DNA of 64,000 nt from Mesostigma viride (Eukaryota; Streptophyta; Mesostigmatophyceae; Mesostigmatales; Mesostigmataceae). Position 1 is the stretch's first letter, and each line of letters starts with the position of its first letter. The DNA lies in contig RPFO01000240.1 in assembly GCA_009746045.1 (NCBI GenBank), forward strand, positions 1,000,042 to 1,064,041, read 5' to 3'. The position numbers and the translations under genes were made by a program. This document shows positions 1 to 9,195 of the stretch, piece after piece. Under the pieces are notes generated by a model. That model ran no database searches. It was not told where the DNA came from and saw nothing but the letters and a program-made list of their open reading frames with translations.

Positions 1-571
1 AGCTGCCGCTTAGAGGTTGGTTAATTCCGTTGAAAGATCTTGCCCCGGACCTCCGATGCCATGTTAAAGGGCATGGGGTTATTATTATGGGGACTTAAAT
101 TAATAATTTGTAGGTGGTGAATCATTGCCAACTTAAGCGTCAGGAGCCAGGAAAATTATTTATTACGTCCATATGGTGTGGCTTTCCATGGCTACCTCAA
201 GGTAGCGTGAACATTGGTAATTATGGTAGGTGAGTGGTGGCGGCGGCCCTGGTATGCGCATGGGCCGACAATGGGTCGATAACGACAGCTGGTATGTTGG
301 AACATGGTGCATGCGCATGCATGACTCGGTACGGCATGGTATGACATGCACATGACACAATACTATAATCTGGTGAAGATAGTGACCAATGGTCCTAGTG
401 CCATTGTACAACTTGGCACATAGTCATAGTGTCCGTTCACGTAGGACAAATCCCACTTAGGTACTACTATCCGAGCATATCTATTTGTTAATTAGGGCTC
501 GAATACAGTTGCCCGTATTATAGATTTCTGCACGGTCAGCATAATGGGCATATGCAAGACAGGATTCTTGA
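1..571. other. No recognisable gene
   Basis: I find no convincing coding sequence here. The integrase frame that starts downstream closes upstream at a TGA at 569-571. In an intact gypsy element the RT and RNase H would lie here, but I recognise neither on either strand. The stretch may be degenerate element DNA or unrelated sequence joined to a truncated pol. Confidence 0.5.
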
Positions 572-2095
572 CACACGGTCACATCCCCCCTGGAGACGCT
601 GATTAGCCGCTTCACGGTTACTGAGCCGGCCGCCTTGGAGGTGATCAAGTCACACCCCAAGATGATGGGCAGGCTCCCGTGCAAGTTCCAAGAGGGACGC
701 CTATACGTCATGGTGCGCCCTGACACGTGGCGCCTCTACATACCCGAGCTCTGTCGAGCAGCTTTGCTCCACGAGCTCCACGATTCTCTTGTCGGCGGTC
801 ACCAGGGCATTCATCGGCTGCTACCACGGGCGCGCCGCCATTTCTACTGGCCTGGCATGAAGGACTACATCAAGGCCTATATACGCGAATGCCCGTCGTG
901 CCAGGTAGCCAAGTCCCAGAACACGGGTACTCAGTCTGTTCCAAAGACACTACCTGATCCCCTGGGTCCCTGGGACTCGATCCAGATGGATTTCGTCGGC
1001 CCCTTTAAGAAGACCAAGAATGGCAACAGCAAGATCTTGGTGTTCGTGGACCGACTCACGCGCATGTGCCACCTGGCCCCCTGTCCGGCTGACCTGACAG
1101 CCGAGGGGTGTGCCAAACTGTACCTCAACCACGTCTTCCGGTTCCACGGACTCAGCCGCCAGTTCATCTCGGACCGAGACACGCTCTTCACAGCCCGGTT
1201 CTGGCAGGAGTTCTTCGACTGCCTGGGAACCAAGGTGTCGCTAGGGACGGCTTATCACAGCTCGTCCTCCCATCTGGTGGAGCGGCTCAACCGCACGGTT
1301 CAGGAAACCATGCGCCATTACACCGACGAGGTGGGCAGCAACTGGGAGGAGTTGCTGTGCTTCGTGGAGTTCTCCCTGAACAACGCACCACAGGCCGCCC
1401 ATGGCCTCACCCCATTCTTTCTCAACACAGGACGGCATCCGCTGACGCCGACCGACTTACTGACAAGTCCGGCGCTGGCGGAACCGGAGGTGCTGCGCAC
1501 TACTCAGGCGGGTGTGAGCAGCCTGCTGGAGAAGATGCGCCAGGCCCACAACAGTGCGGTTAAAGGGTACCGGGCCGCCGCTGAGCGCAACATGGCTCGC
1601 GTGGAAGGCAAGCGGGACTCTAGAGCACCGGACATCGAGGTCGGGGACTGGGTTCTGGTAGAGGGACCCCAGCTCAGTCGATTCTCCCAGAAGGTGGAAG
1701 GGGAGCTCAAAACGAAGCTCCGGCCCATGTACCTGGGACCTCACCAGGTGCTGGAGAAATGGGATGATGTCATGTTCAAGGTGGACGTGCCCATCTCATG
1801 GGGCACCGCGACAACCTTCCACCGCGACCAGCTCAAGCTGTACCACCAGAACTCGATCCAGGGTAGACTCAATCCCCCGGCTCCTGTGGAATACGACCCG
1901 GAGACAGGGGAACAGGAGGATGAGGTCGAGGAGATTGTCCCCCACCGGGATTCCGGGTGTGGTCGACAACGCCAATATCGGATCCGGTGGAAGTTTTCTA
2001 GACATGGGGCAGAGGACTCTTGGAGGACGGAGAAGGAGCTCTCTGGCTGCAAGCGGTTGCTAGACGCGTACAAGAAGGTCCACAGGTTACACTAG
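572..2095 (+). pseudogene. Ty3/gypsy (chromovirus) integrase with C-terminal chromodomain, 5' truncated (G0 pol)
   Basis: This is the 3' part of a Ty3/gypsy pol, about 500 codons, with no upstream RT or RNase H. The protein would insert element cDNA into chromosomes. An H2C2 zinc-binding domain comes first (HELHDSLVGGHQGIH ... CPSCQ, about 765-905). The catalytic core follows: Asp in IQMDFVGPF, Asp in FISDRDTLF, and Glu in HLVERLNR about 35 residues later. The last 50 residues (QYRIRWKFS ... EDSWRTEKEL ... LLDAYKK) resemble a chromodomain, which in chromoviruses directs integration to modified chromatin. The usual YHPQTDGQ before the Glu is YHSSSSH here. There is no ATG at the open start, so it is a fragment. 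A splice-donor-like AG/GTATGT lies two bases after the stop. High confidence for family, moderate for chromodomain. Confidence 0.88.
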
Positions 2096-2161
2096 AGGTA
2101 TGTACACACCACCGGTACACCGTACATACCACAGGTACAGAGTACAGTTGTACAAGCTAGT

Positions 2162-2509
2162 AGTTAAAGCCCGACCGGCTCAGCTATGGCGGTCGGTCAC
2201 GTTGAGCTTGGGATATAAAGGTGAACACAGAGAACTGCTGTCGGAGCTGGCCCACCACTGGTTTATGTCTTAGCCAGCAAACCCTATCCGGTTAGCCGTA
2301 ACCGTGGGACAAGCTAGCTGTCCGTACCGACCCGGATAAGGCCCCGGACTGGGGCCTAGGTGGCGCCGGCCCTAGGCGCCGCCCTTAGACCGGTCGACCG
2401 CATCGGACCGCCGGATTATAGCCGGCGGCTTAGCGGACGCTAGCGGAAGGCGTGCGGACGGACATGGGGAACTTAGAGCCAGATCCTAGGGCTCTAGAGT
2501 TACTCAACT
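2162..2509 (-). repeat. 3' LTR of C1
   Basis: This is the 348-bp direct-repeat partner of 7981-8328. On the plus strand it begins AGTTAAAGCC and ends ACTCAACT. The outer flank is CTAGT. Confidence 0.88.
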
Positions 2510-2886
2510 CCGACATACTCTTTTGTTCTTTGATTAATTATCAAAATAATTACATCAAATGCAGACCATACAAAACCCTCTAAGGTAGGGAACTCAAGGC
2601 GGCCTCAAGGCCGTCAAAATCACCACGGTATCGACCCGCGCCCTTGTGATCACACATGAATAGTGATGTAATAAGTAGCGAGAAAAAAACAACTATGCCA
2701 CCAGACAAAAGGTGACCCATTTATTAGGACCAGTGACCCGCCGACGGGCCCAAGGCACCGTCCAACGTGGCTAGGGTATGGTCAGGACAAGCAAAAAAAC
2801 TACCACCATGATATTCGTGAATGCTAGCAACACAGGGTGAGTTATGGCTGTATTCATAAAGCGCCCGAGCCGTAACCCTGTGTGGC
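2510..2886 (-). other. C1 3' untranslated region
   Basis: This lies between the pol stop and the 3' LTR of C1. I see no gene. On the minus strand it contains GCGGGTCGATACCGTGG near 2620-2640, which resembles the T-arm-like motifs in the 3' regions of C3 and C4, but the match is weaker. Confidence 0.5.
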
Positions 2887-5211
2887 TCACGGGTGTTGCA
2901 TCGTCATGCGCTTGCGCAACACTGCGTACTGCGGGGCAGCCTCCCGCGCCTCCTTGGTGAGTGCATCCGCGGGATTGAGTTCATCCGCGATGTGCTGGAG
3001 ACGCGTGACGCAGGAGGCCGCCTCAGCGAGTACGAGGTAATCAACGTCCTGTGACCGCGCATAGGGATTGTCAAGGAAGGCCAAACAACTTTGTGAGTCA
3101 GTGTGCACTGTGCTAGTCCATTGAAGAGTGAACCCACACGAGCCAAATACCCAACCCAGCAAGTATCGCAGCCACATGCCATGTGAGATAGCTGAAACAA
3201 TGCCCCGGCATTCAGCCGTGTTGGGGCTAGTGGCAATGCGGCTGTGCAAGCGCGAGTACCAATCTAACAACATGCCAGGCTGTCCCTCATTGCTGATAAA
3301 GAACAGTGCCCCCATGCGGGCCCGCACTTGGCTGACTGTGCGCGTCTCTAGATTAGCATCCGTCACTATCTCGAGGTGCACCGGCTGTGAGCAATCGAGC
3401 CCACGAAGCACAATGCCGGGCGTCATGGCCAGCTGCCGCCGAACATGAATGGACCCTAGTCCTTCCAGCACATCATCGGGCAGGCGAGCGAGCACCGCCA
3501 AATCAGGTGCCACCGTGTCCGCCAACCACCCGAGCTTGCCCTTAACCGAGGGCCCATGGGTTGCCAACAGCGGGGACGGGAGGTCGGCCAGCAGGTCAAC
3601 CACATAGTTGCGGCTATCCTGCATGTGCATGACCCATTCGCCAGAACGCGAATCCCGCTGCAACGTAGACTGCACGCCGCAAAACACCACGGGTTTACCC
3701 TCCTCATGATCCACCGCCCTGCCCAGGGGAAACTTAGCCGCCACTGCAGCAAGAAACTGGGTAGCAAAGGTGCGAGGTGCCACCAGCTTGAAGTCATCGC
3801 CATGCCACACAAAGAGGGCTGGCTCGCCAGGGACGCCGGTGGGGACCACAAAGAAGTTAGGATCCGCGCGATGGTACGTGGCCCCTAAGCTCTGCAAGAC
3901 CTCCTCCGCGGAAATGCGGAAGATGATGGGAGAGCTCTGCAGCCCCTCCACCCCTGTCAACAGCTCGATATACTCGCTGCCAATGGTGCCATCCTGCCAG
4001 ACCACCGGGACCTTCACCACGTAGCGGGTGCCTTGCCATGTTTGCTGCGCGACCCCAGCGTCGCTGTGGAGGAATGCCCGCTGAAAGTCACCGCACCACA
4101 TCCCGTAGTCCTTGCCCGCGTTCCGCTTGCCCAAGTAGATGACCGTCAGTAGCCGATGCGAAACATGGTTGAGCCCAGGGGTATAAAGATCCTTGGCGTC
4201 CAGCGGGGAGGACCCCTTCGTCTCCGTGACCACGGGCCTTACCCGGAACACCACCGAAGAGTTGGTCTCGTCCGGCTTGTAGGTGAGCACGAACTTCAAC
4301 CGCAACCGCGTGGCCCCGGCTGGCACACTCTCCAATCCTCGGTAGACCTCGCGCTCTCGCCATTGCTCCTTGGCTCGAATGAACGCGTCGCGCCACAAAG
4401 CAAACTTGAGAGGATCTTGACAGTCCAGGACAAGTTGCTCCCACGTCACAGGGCTATCCGCCGCCAGTGAGTGTGAGTGGAGGCCGAAGCTGCGCGGGTG
4501 CCAATCCTGAGGCTGAATGATGGACTGGACGAGCGGCGGTGTGGAAAACGCCGCCATCGGTAAGCGCCGCACGACGCCGGGCTGCCCGACCACCACCCCC
4601 AATGGAGCGTGGTACTCGCGAAGCGGGATGCTGCCCACCCCCGCGACTGACAGCAAGTCAGCGGACACTGAGAACCCCGGGTATGATACGAAAGGTTCGC
4701 CCAGCAAGGCCACATCCTCGTAGCCATCCACGACGTGAAACGGCGTGTCAATGCCCAACACCGGCAGCACCACCATCCCGGTAACTTGATATGCCGAAGT
4801 GCCTGCAAAGTCGGTCACCGATTTGTACGGCGACTCTAGCACTGGATACAGGGTGGCTGCCCGACGAGAGATAATAGACACGGATGCTTGCGTGTCCACA
4901 GCCACCAGCTGCCACGGTCTACACGTAGGAAACAAGGCTGACTTAACCGGCCTGACCCCCTGTGAGAGAGTTTTGACCTGAGCCACCCCTGATGCAGCTT
5001 TCGCTTTAAGCGCCTGAGCACGCCACAAGGCCGTGACCGTTGAAGCCAGGTCCCTAGGTGGGCGAGGCGCATGGGCAGGACCCTGACCCTCCGGCGAGGC
5101 CACGCTAGGCGGGCCTCCCACATTATCCGTGGCTAGCACAGGAGGTGAGTCACTACGTGCACTAGGTCCCGTCAAACCCACCCCATCCTCATCCCACCCA
5201 TCCACGGGGTC
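2887..5211 (-). CDS. C1 protease-like, RT and RNase H polyprotein
   Basis: This frame of about 774 codons follows gag-integrase, with its stop (5210-5212) at the boundary and a change of frame; it has no ATG of its own and probably depends on frameshifting or is separated by an indel. Domains in order: a protease-like fold with VAVDTQASVSI (DTQ codons 4888-4896) and ALLGEPFVSYPGF; then RT with WCGDFQRAFL and FVWHGDDFKLV (HGDD at 3793-3804) where copia has YVDD; then RNase H with VTDANLE, TAECRGI and HTDSQSCLAF, and a copia-like end NPADALTKEA. RT and RNase H look complete. The protease-like domain sits after integrase, which is not the Ty1/copia order. Confidence 0.88.
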   Translation of the reverse strand, partial: DPVDGWDEDGVGLTGPSARSDSPPVLATDNVGGPPSVASPEGQGPAHAPRPPRDLASTVTALWRAQALKAKAASGVAQVKTLSQGVRPVKSALFPTCRPWQLVAVDTQASVSIISRRAATLYPVLESPYKSVTDFAGTSAYQVTGMVVLPVLGIDTPFHVVDGYEDVALLGEPFVSYPGFSVSADLLSVAGVGSIPLREYHAPLGVVVGQPGVVRRLPMAAFSTPPLVQSIIQPQDWHPRSFGLHSHSLAADSPVTWEQLVLDCQDPLKFALWRDAFIRAKEQWREREVYRGLESVPAGATRLRLKFVLTYKPDETNSSVVFRVRPVVTETKGSSPLDAKDLYTPGLNHVSHRLLTVIYLGKRNAGKDYGMWCGDFQRAFLHSDAGVAQQTWQGTRYVVKVPVVWQDGTIGSEYIELLTGVEGLQSSPIIFRISAEEVLQSLGATYHRADPNFFVVPTGVPGEPALFVWHGDDFKLVAPRTFATQFLAAVAAKFPLGRAVDHEEGKPVVFCGVQSTLQRDSRSGEWVMHMQDSRNYVVDLLADLPSPLLATHGPSVKGKLGWLADTVAPDLAVLARLPDDVLEGLGSIHVRRQLAMTPGIVLRGLDCSQPVHLEIVTDANLETRTVSQVRARMGALFFISNEGQPGMLLDWYSRLHSRIATSPNTAECRGIVSAISHGMWLRYLLGWVFGSCGFTLQWTSTVHTDSQSCLAFLDNPYARSQDVDYLVLAEAASCVTRLQHIADELNPADALTKEAREAAPQYAVLRKRMTMQHP

Positions 5212-7961
5212 ATATTGGGGCCCAGGGGAGGGGGGGGGTAGCTGTGTCTGCCCCTGGGAGCGACCCGTGGGGTACCACCTCAGATGCTACGACAGGCGCA
5301 TTATCCTTCACTACCCACCCCAGTGCCCTGTTGGCTGCCAGCTCACTCTCCATGCTATCCCCTTGCTTATAGCCTGCCACCGATGCCCATGGTACCCTAT
5401 ACACCCGATCATTCCACTCTATGTCTATGACCCGCAGCGGCCAGTCTAACTTTGTGATGGCCCCAGGCCCCTGCATGGTGCCCCGTTTGCCGCTGGGCGA
5501 GCTCTCCTTGTGGAACATGACCAACTGCCCGACCTCAAAAGCGCTACACAAATCAGGCAGCGTGGCATCCTTGAGCCGCAGCTTGGCGGCGGTATCCTGT
5601 AGATGCTGCTGGTATGCCTCTACTACCTCGGGTGAGTAGGTGCCCGCTGACAGCCCCCGAGGCGTGACTAGCCCAAAGCCCTTGACATCAAGCACGTGCC
5701 TATGGTTGCACACATGCATGAGCTCCTTGCACCACGCCGCCTTGACCGCGTAGGATTTGCCATGTGGGTTATCCTGTCGCTTGGCTGCCACAGTCTTGAC
5801 ATAGCTTACAGTGCGATCTATCATGCCCATATTGCCGTGATCCTCACGCCCCACGATGACCACGGCCTCCATCCCCGGCAAACCTTGCACACAGCGGAAC
5901 TGCTGGTCTAGCATGAGCTCCACTACGGGATGAAAGAAAGCCAGGCTGATCTTGATAGCCCTGTGCAGGTCAGCCTCAAACATGTGAGGCAGCGGCTCAA
6001 TGTAGGTGGCCTTGCTGAACCTATCCTTGACTATGAAATAGGTGTCCCCCCCTTCCATGTGCATGACATCCCCCACAAGGTACCCTCGCTCCAAGGGTGG
6101 AGTCTTGGCATGACGCCTACGCGACTTCTTCCTGATCTTGATGCAGGCAGGACACTGAGCACGCACATTCTTCAGCTCGTTGTATAAAGGTGCCCCTAAC
6201 ATGTGTGCCCCCTCTACCTCGGCTTGGGCTTCATGCCCGTACGCACGGTGCATCTGGTATGCTAACAGTTTCAGGGTGACAGCCTGAGGTGCAGTGGCAT
6301 TGTCAGGATTCTCAACAGGTGGGGTGACTACTGGGGTAGTGACATTGGCTAACTGGGCAGCTTCAGAGGCTGCACGAAAGGCCGCCCGTGTGAGCACCTT
6401 GCCAATGTGAAGATCCACACTAGGGTGGTGTGTACCGAGAACATCTGCCCGCCCAGCATTCTCTTGCACTGTCACAACATTCCTCATAGGCCCAACCGCC
6501 CCAGTATCTAGCTGGGGTGCTGCAGTAGTGCTTGGTCGCTCGGCATTGTACACACCCGACCTAGAAGACACCACATTGCTTAGGTCACGCATTGTAGACC
6601 CGTGCTCAGCAGGAAGCACGTGATCCTGGCGCGACAGAGCCAGAGCAGCATCAACGGATTGTGTGAGCACATCACGGAATGAGACAGAGGATGCAGTCAC
6701 GTTGCTTTTAGGAACGACGTCAGGCTCTACGACGGCCCGGTTCAGCATGACGCATTGAGCAAAAGAAGGGGTATCGAGCGTGCTCTCACCTGACTTTCGT
6801 GCTGCCCGTCGCTCTGCCCACTCCTCGCGTGTGCCGTGGACGACGATGCGCTTGGCCTTGCACGCCTCCACGCTGTGACCACGCAGAACGTCGTGGCACT
6901 TGCGGCAAAGGTTGTCCTCGAGCTCCAGGTCCGGGCGAACTCGGCAGTCATCCCGGACATGGCGACGTCCGAAGCAGCGCTCACAGCGTTGCTTGCGGTC
7001 AGTAGACGCCCCCTGCTGCCGCTTGGCCGGGGGATGATCACCCTGCTTGGCGTCGCCACCATGCCCGCGCTTGCGCCCTCGCTGGCCCCCGTTGTTGCCG
7101 TGGCCGACGACCTTTTTCAGGATGGCCGTAAGCTCCGACCGCGTAATTGGAGCCTCTGCGCCTGAAGAAGAGGACGCGCCGGCATCCACCTTGCGCAGGG
7201 ATGGCAGAGCAGCCGAGGCAGCCGGCTTGGACTGCGCACTCTTGAAGCATGAGATTAAATACAGCATGCCCTCGTCGAAACTGACAGCACTCTTTTTTTT
7301 GAGTTCCGTCGCTATGGTCAGGTGCACATCCGACGACAGGTCGCATTTCTTGAGAAATCGATTGCACAGGAAAATGGGCTTGAGAGTATCTAGCAGCTTG
7401 TGCTTGTGCACGAAGACCTGGAAATCACGTGCAGCCCCGGGCAAATTTGCCTTATTAACTGCATAGCCCTCGAAGTCATTGAAGGCTTGCTTGTCGGCCT
7501 CTTCCTTAGACCGCGACAAGTGGGCATCTAGACCGTTGTAAAAAACTTCCCAGGTTTGTTTGTTGTCGTCCGCAATGCGAACTAGATTGGCAATGTTTGG
7601 GTGCTTTGTTGTACTGCAGAATACTGCACGGAACTTGCCAATCAGCTCCGAATCTTTGTCTGCGCGTCCATCGCGCAGACGCTTGAGAGCAGCTAGAAAA
7701 TCTGCTGCGTCGTCCGCCGTATAGTCGGCAGGTAGATCAGCGGGCACCTCCGTTTGCTTGAGAGGGCCGCGATTCAGTGCATCGTCATGCAGCAGCAAGC
7801 ATCAGATGCTTGAACTGCTTGGCCAGTTCCGGTTGCGCCACGAGGGTTTGCATCAACCTCGTGGCCTCGTCCGCACTAAAGCGTGGCAGGACGGTCCCGG
7901 CGGCCTCGCCACTTGGCGTATCTGTGTGTTCGCCCGTGCGGCTCCGTGTACCGGAAGCCAT
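5210..7961 (-). pseudogene. C1 gag-integrase polyprotein, frameshifted near the N terminus
   Basis: Gag would form the particle and integrase would insert the cDNA. The only plausible ATG is at 7961-7959, just inside the 5' LTR; that frame hits TGA near 7797 and the main 862-codon frame begins one base away, so a single frameshift separates them. The main frame gives a helical gag region, then a basic stretch (GQRGRKRGHGG). Two zinc knuckles follow, CERCFGRRHVRDDC and CRKCHDVLRGHSVEAC, about 6985-6860. Integrase starts with HHCC (MHRAYGHE ... CPAC), then GDVMHMEGG and MLDQQF supply catalytic Asp residues. The third position is Asp (GMIDRTV, codon 5816-5818) where C2-C4 have Glu. No protease lies between knuckles and integrase. 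It runs into the next frame at 5212. Confidence 0.85.
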
Positions 7962-7980
7962 CGGGATTTTTATGAATACA

Positions 7981-8328
7981 AGTTAAAGCCCGACCGGCTC
8001 AGCTATGGCGGTCGGTCACGTTGAGCTTGGGATAAGGTGAACACAGAGAACTGCTGTCGGAGCTGGCCCACCACTGGTTTATGTCTTAGCCAGCAAACCC
8101 TATCCGGTTAGCCGTAACCGTGGGACAAGCTAGCTGTCCGTACCGACCCGGATAAGGCCCCGGACTGGGGCCTACTAGGTGGCGCCGGCCCTAGGCGCCG
8201 CCCTTAGACCGGTCGACCGCATCGGACCGCCGGATTATAGCCGGCGGCTTAGCGGACGCTAGCGGAAGGCGTGCGGACGGACATGGGGAACTTAGAGCCA
8301 GATCCTAGGGCTCTAGAGTTACTCAACT
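7981..8328 (-). repeat. 5' LTR of C1
   Basis: This 348-bp copy pairs with 2162-2509. On the minus strand it runs AGTTGAGTAACTC ... GGGCTTTAACT. Compared with the partner it lacks TAT in the ATATAAAGG stretch and has an extra ACT near 8172. No canonical TGG-type primer site follows it; the next minus-strand bases are TGTATTCATAAAAATCC. Confidence 0.88.
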
Positions 8329-8614
8329 CTAGTGCTTATACTTTTTATGCGCAAACCTTTTAGCTAAGGTTAACGCATATTCTTACATCCAGCGCAGCAT
8401 GTAAGAATATGCGTTAACCTTAGTTAAAAGGGTTGCGCATAAAAAGTATAAGCAGTAGCTTGTACAACTTAGAACCGGCGCGGCGCGGAAGTCATGGGTT
8501 CGAAACCTCGTGGGGACAGTGCCGAGTAGGGATTATTTGGGAGGATCCGCCGGGGCACCGGTCGGACCTAATTAATCGCCTAGCGAGGTAGATATCGGAC
8601 CTTCAAAGGTTTTA

Positions 8615-8766
8615 AGTTGTACAAGCTAGTGCTTATACTTTTTATGCGCAAACCTTTTAGCTAAGGTTAACGCATATTCTTACATCCTGCGCAGGATGTA
8701 AGAATATGCGTTAACCTTAGCTAAAAGGTTTGCGCATAAAAAGTATAAGCACTAGCTTGTACAACT
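8615..8766. repeat. 152-bp palindrome, middle copy in PA
   Basis: From AGTTGTACAAGCTAGTGC to its exact reverse complement GCACTAGCTTGTACAACT, the sequence reads the same on both strands around a centre near 8690 (TCCTGCGCAGGA). I found no mismatch by eye. A transcript would fold into a hairpin of about 76 bp. It is probably a palindromic LTR of the PA type. Confidence 0.85.
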
Positions 8767-9011
8767 TAGAACCGGCGCGGCGCGGAAGTCATGGGTTCGA
8801 AACCTCGTGGGGACAGTGCCGAGTAGGGATTATTTGGGAGGATCCGCCGGGGCACCGGTCGGACCTAATTAATCGCCTAGCGAGGTAGATATCGGACCTT
8901 CCCGGGATTAATATCGAATCAGTAATTCGATATCGAATTAGTAATTCGATGCGGAAGTAAACCCTAGTTAGGGAGCCGCTTAATATTCCGCCCCAACGCG
9001 CAAAGGTTTTA

Positions 9012-9163
9012 AGTTGTACAAGCTAGTGCTTATACTTTTTATGCGCAAACCTTTTAGCTAAGGTTAACGCATATTCTTACATCCTGCGCAGGATGTAAGA
9101 ATATGCGTTAACCTTAGCTAAAAGGTTTGCGCATAAAAAGTATAAGCACTAGCTTGTACAACT
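9012..9163. repeat. 152-bp palindrome, right-hand copy in PA
   Basis: This appears identical to the copy at 8615-8766. It ends in AACT directly before the AGTAC duplication and so marks the right end of PA. The left-hand palindrome (8334-8469 plus 2146-2161) has several arm mismatches and is the copy that received C1. Confidence 0.85.
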
Positions 9164-9195
9164 AGTACACTAGTCGGTATGGCACAAGAACTCAC

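Larger units (their letters stand above)
2162..8328 (-). mobile_element. Copia-like LTR retrotransposon C1 (AGTT family), minus strand
   Basis: The element is 6167 bp with two 348-bp LTRs, flanked by CTAGT at 2157-2161 and 8329-8333. Read on the minus strand it gives 5' LTR, gag-integrase, protease-like/RT/RNase H, 3' LTR. It is inserted in the first palindrome of PA. The LTRs differ mainly by two 3-bp indels, so the insertion is fairly young. Coding lesions (a frameshift near 7800, a frame change near 5212, and integrase Glu to Asp) suggest this copy cannot move by itself. With C2 it forms a subgroup having two zinc knuckles and gag-integrase in one frame. Confidence 0.9.
2146..9163. mobile_element. 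Palindromic AGTT...AACT element PA, containing nested C1
   Basis: Exact AGTAC copies at 2141-2145 and 9164-9168 define one insertion. Without C1 it holds three copies of a 152-bp palindrome separated by two arms. Palindrome 1 is 2146-2161 plus 8334-8469, palindrome 2 is 8615-8766 and palindrome 3 is 9012-9163. The arms, 8470-8614 and 8767-9011, are direct repeats of each other; the second has about 100 extra bases rich in TAATTCGATATCGAATTA. Each arm carries GGGTTCGAAACCTCG about 30 bases inside its left end, like a tRNA T arm. There is no coding capacity. The ends and 5-bp duplication match C1-C4. It lies downstream of the G0 pol stop. Confidence 0.8.

Noticed and set aside
163-726. Minus-strand frames at the left edge as genes
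   Set aside because: They are short, lack recognisable features and overlap the start of the plus-strand integrase frame.
5205-5215. Programmed frameshift shared by C1 and C2 between integrase and the protease-like domain
   Set aside because: Both copies change frame in this part of pol, but C1 needs a +1 and C2 a -1 shift, and C3 and C4 have no shift there, so indels are more likely.
6490-6530. LDTGAVGPM in the C1 gag-integrase frame as a canonical protease site before integrase
   Set aside because: The DTGA string lies in a low-complexity linker; the only ILG-like segment follows about 25 residues later (DVLG), too close for a retropepsin fold, and C2-C4 have nothing comparable.
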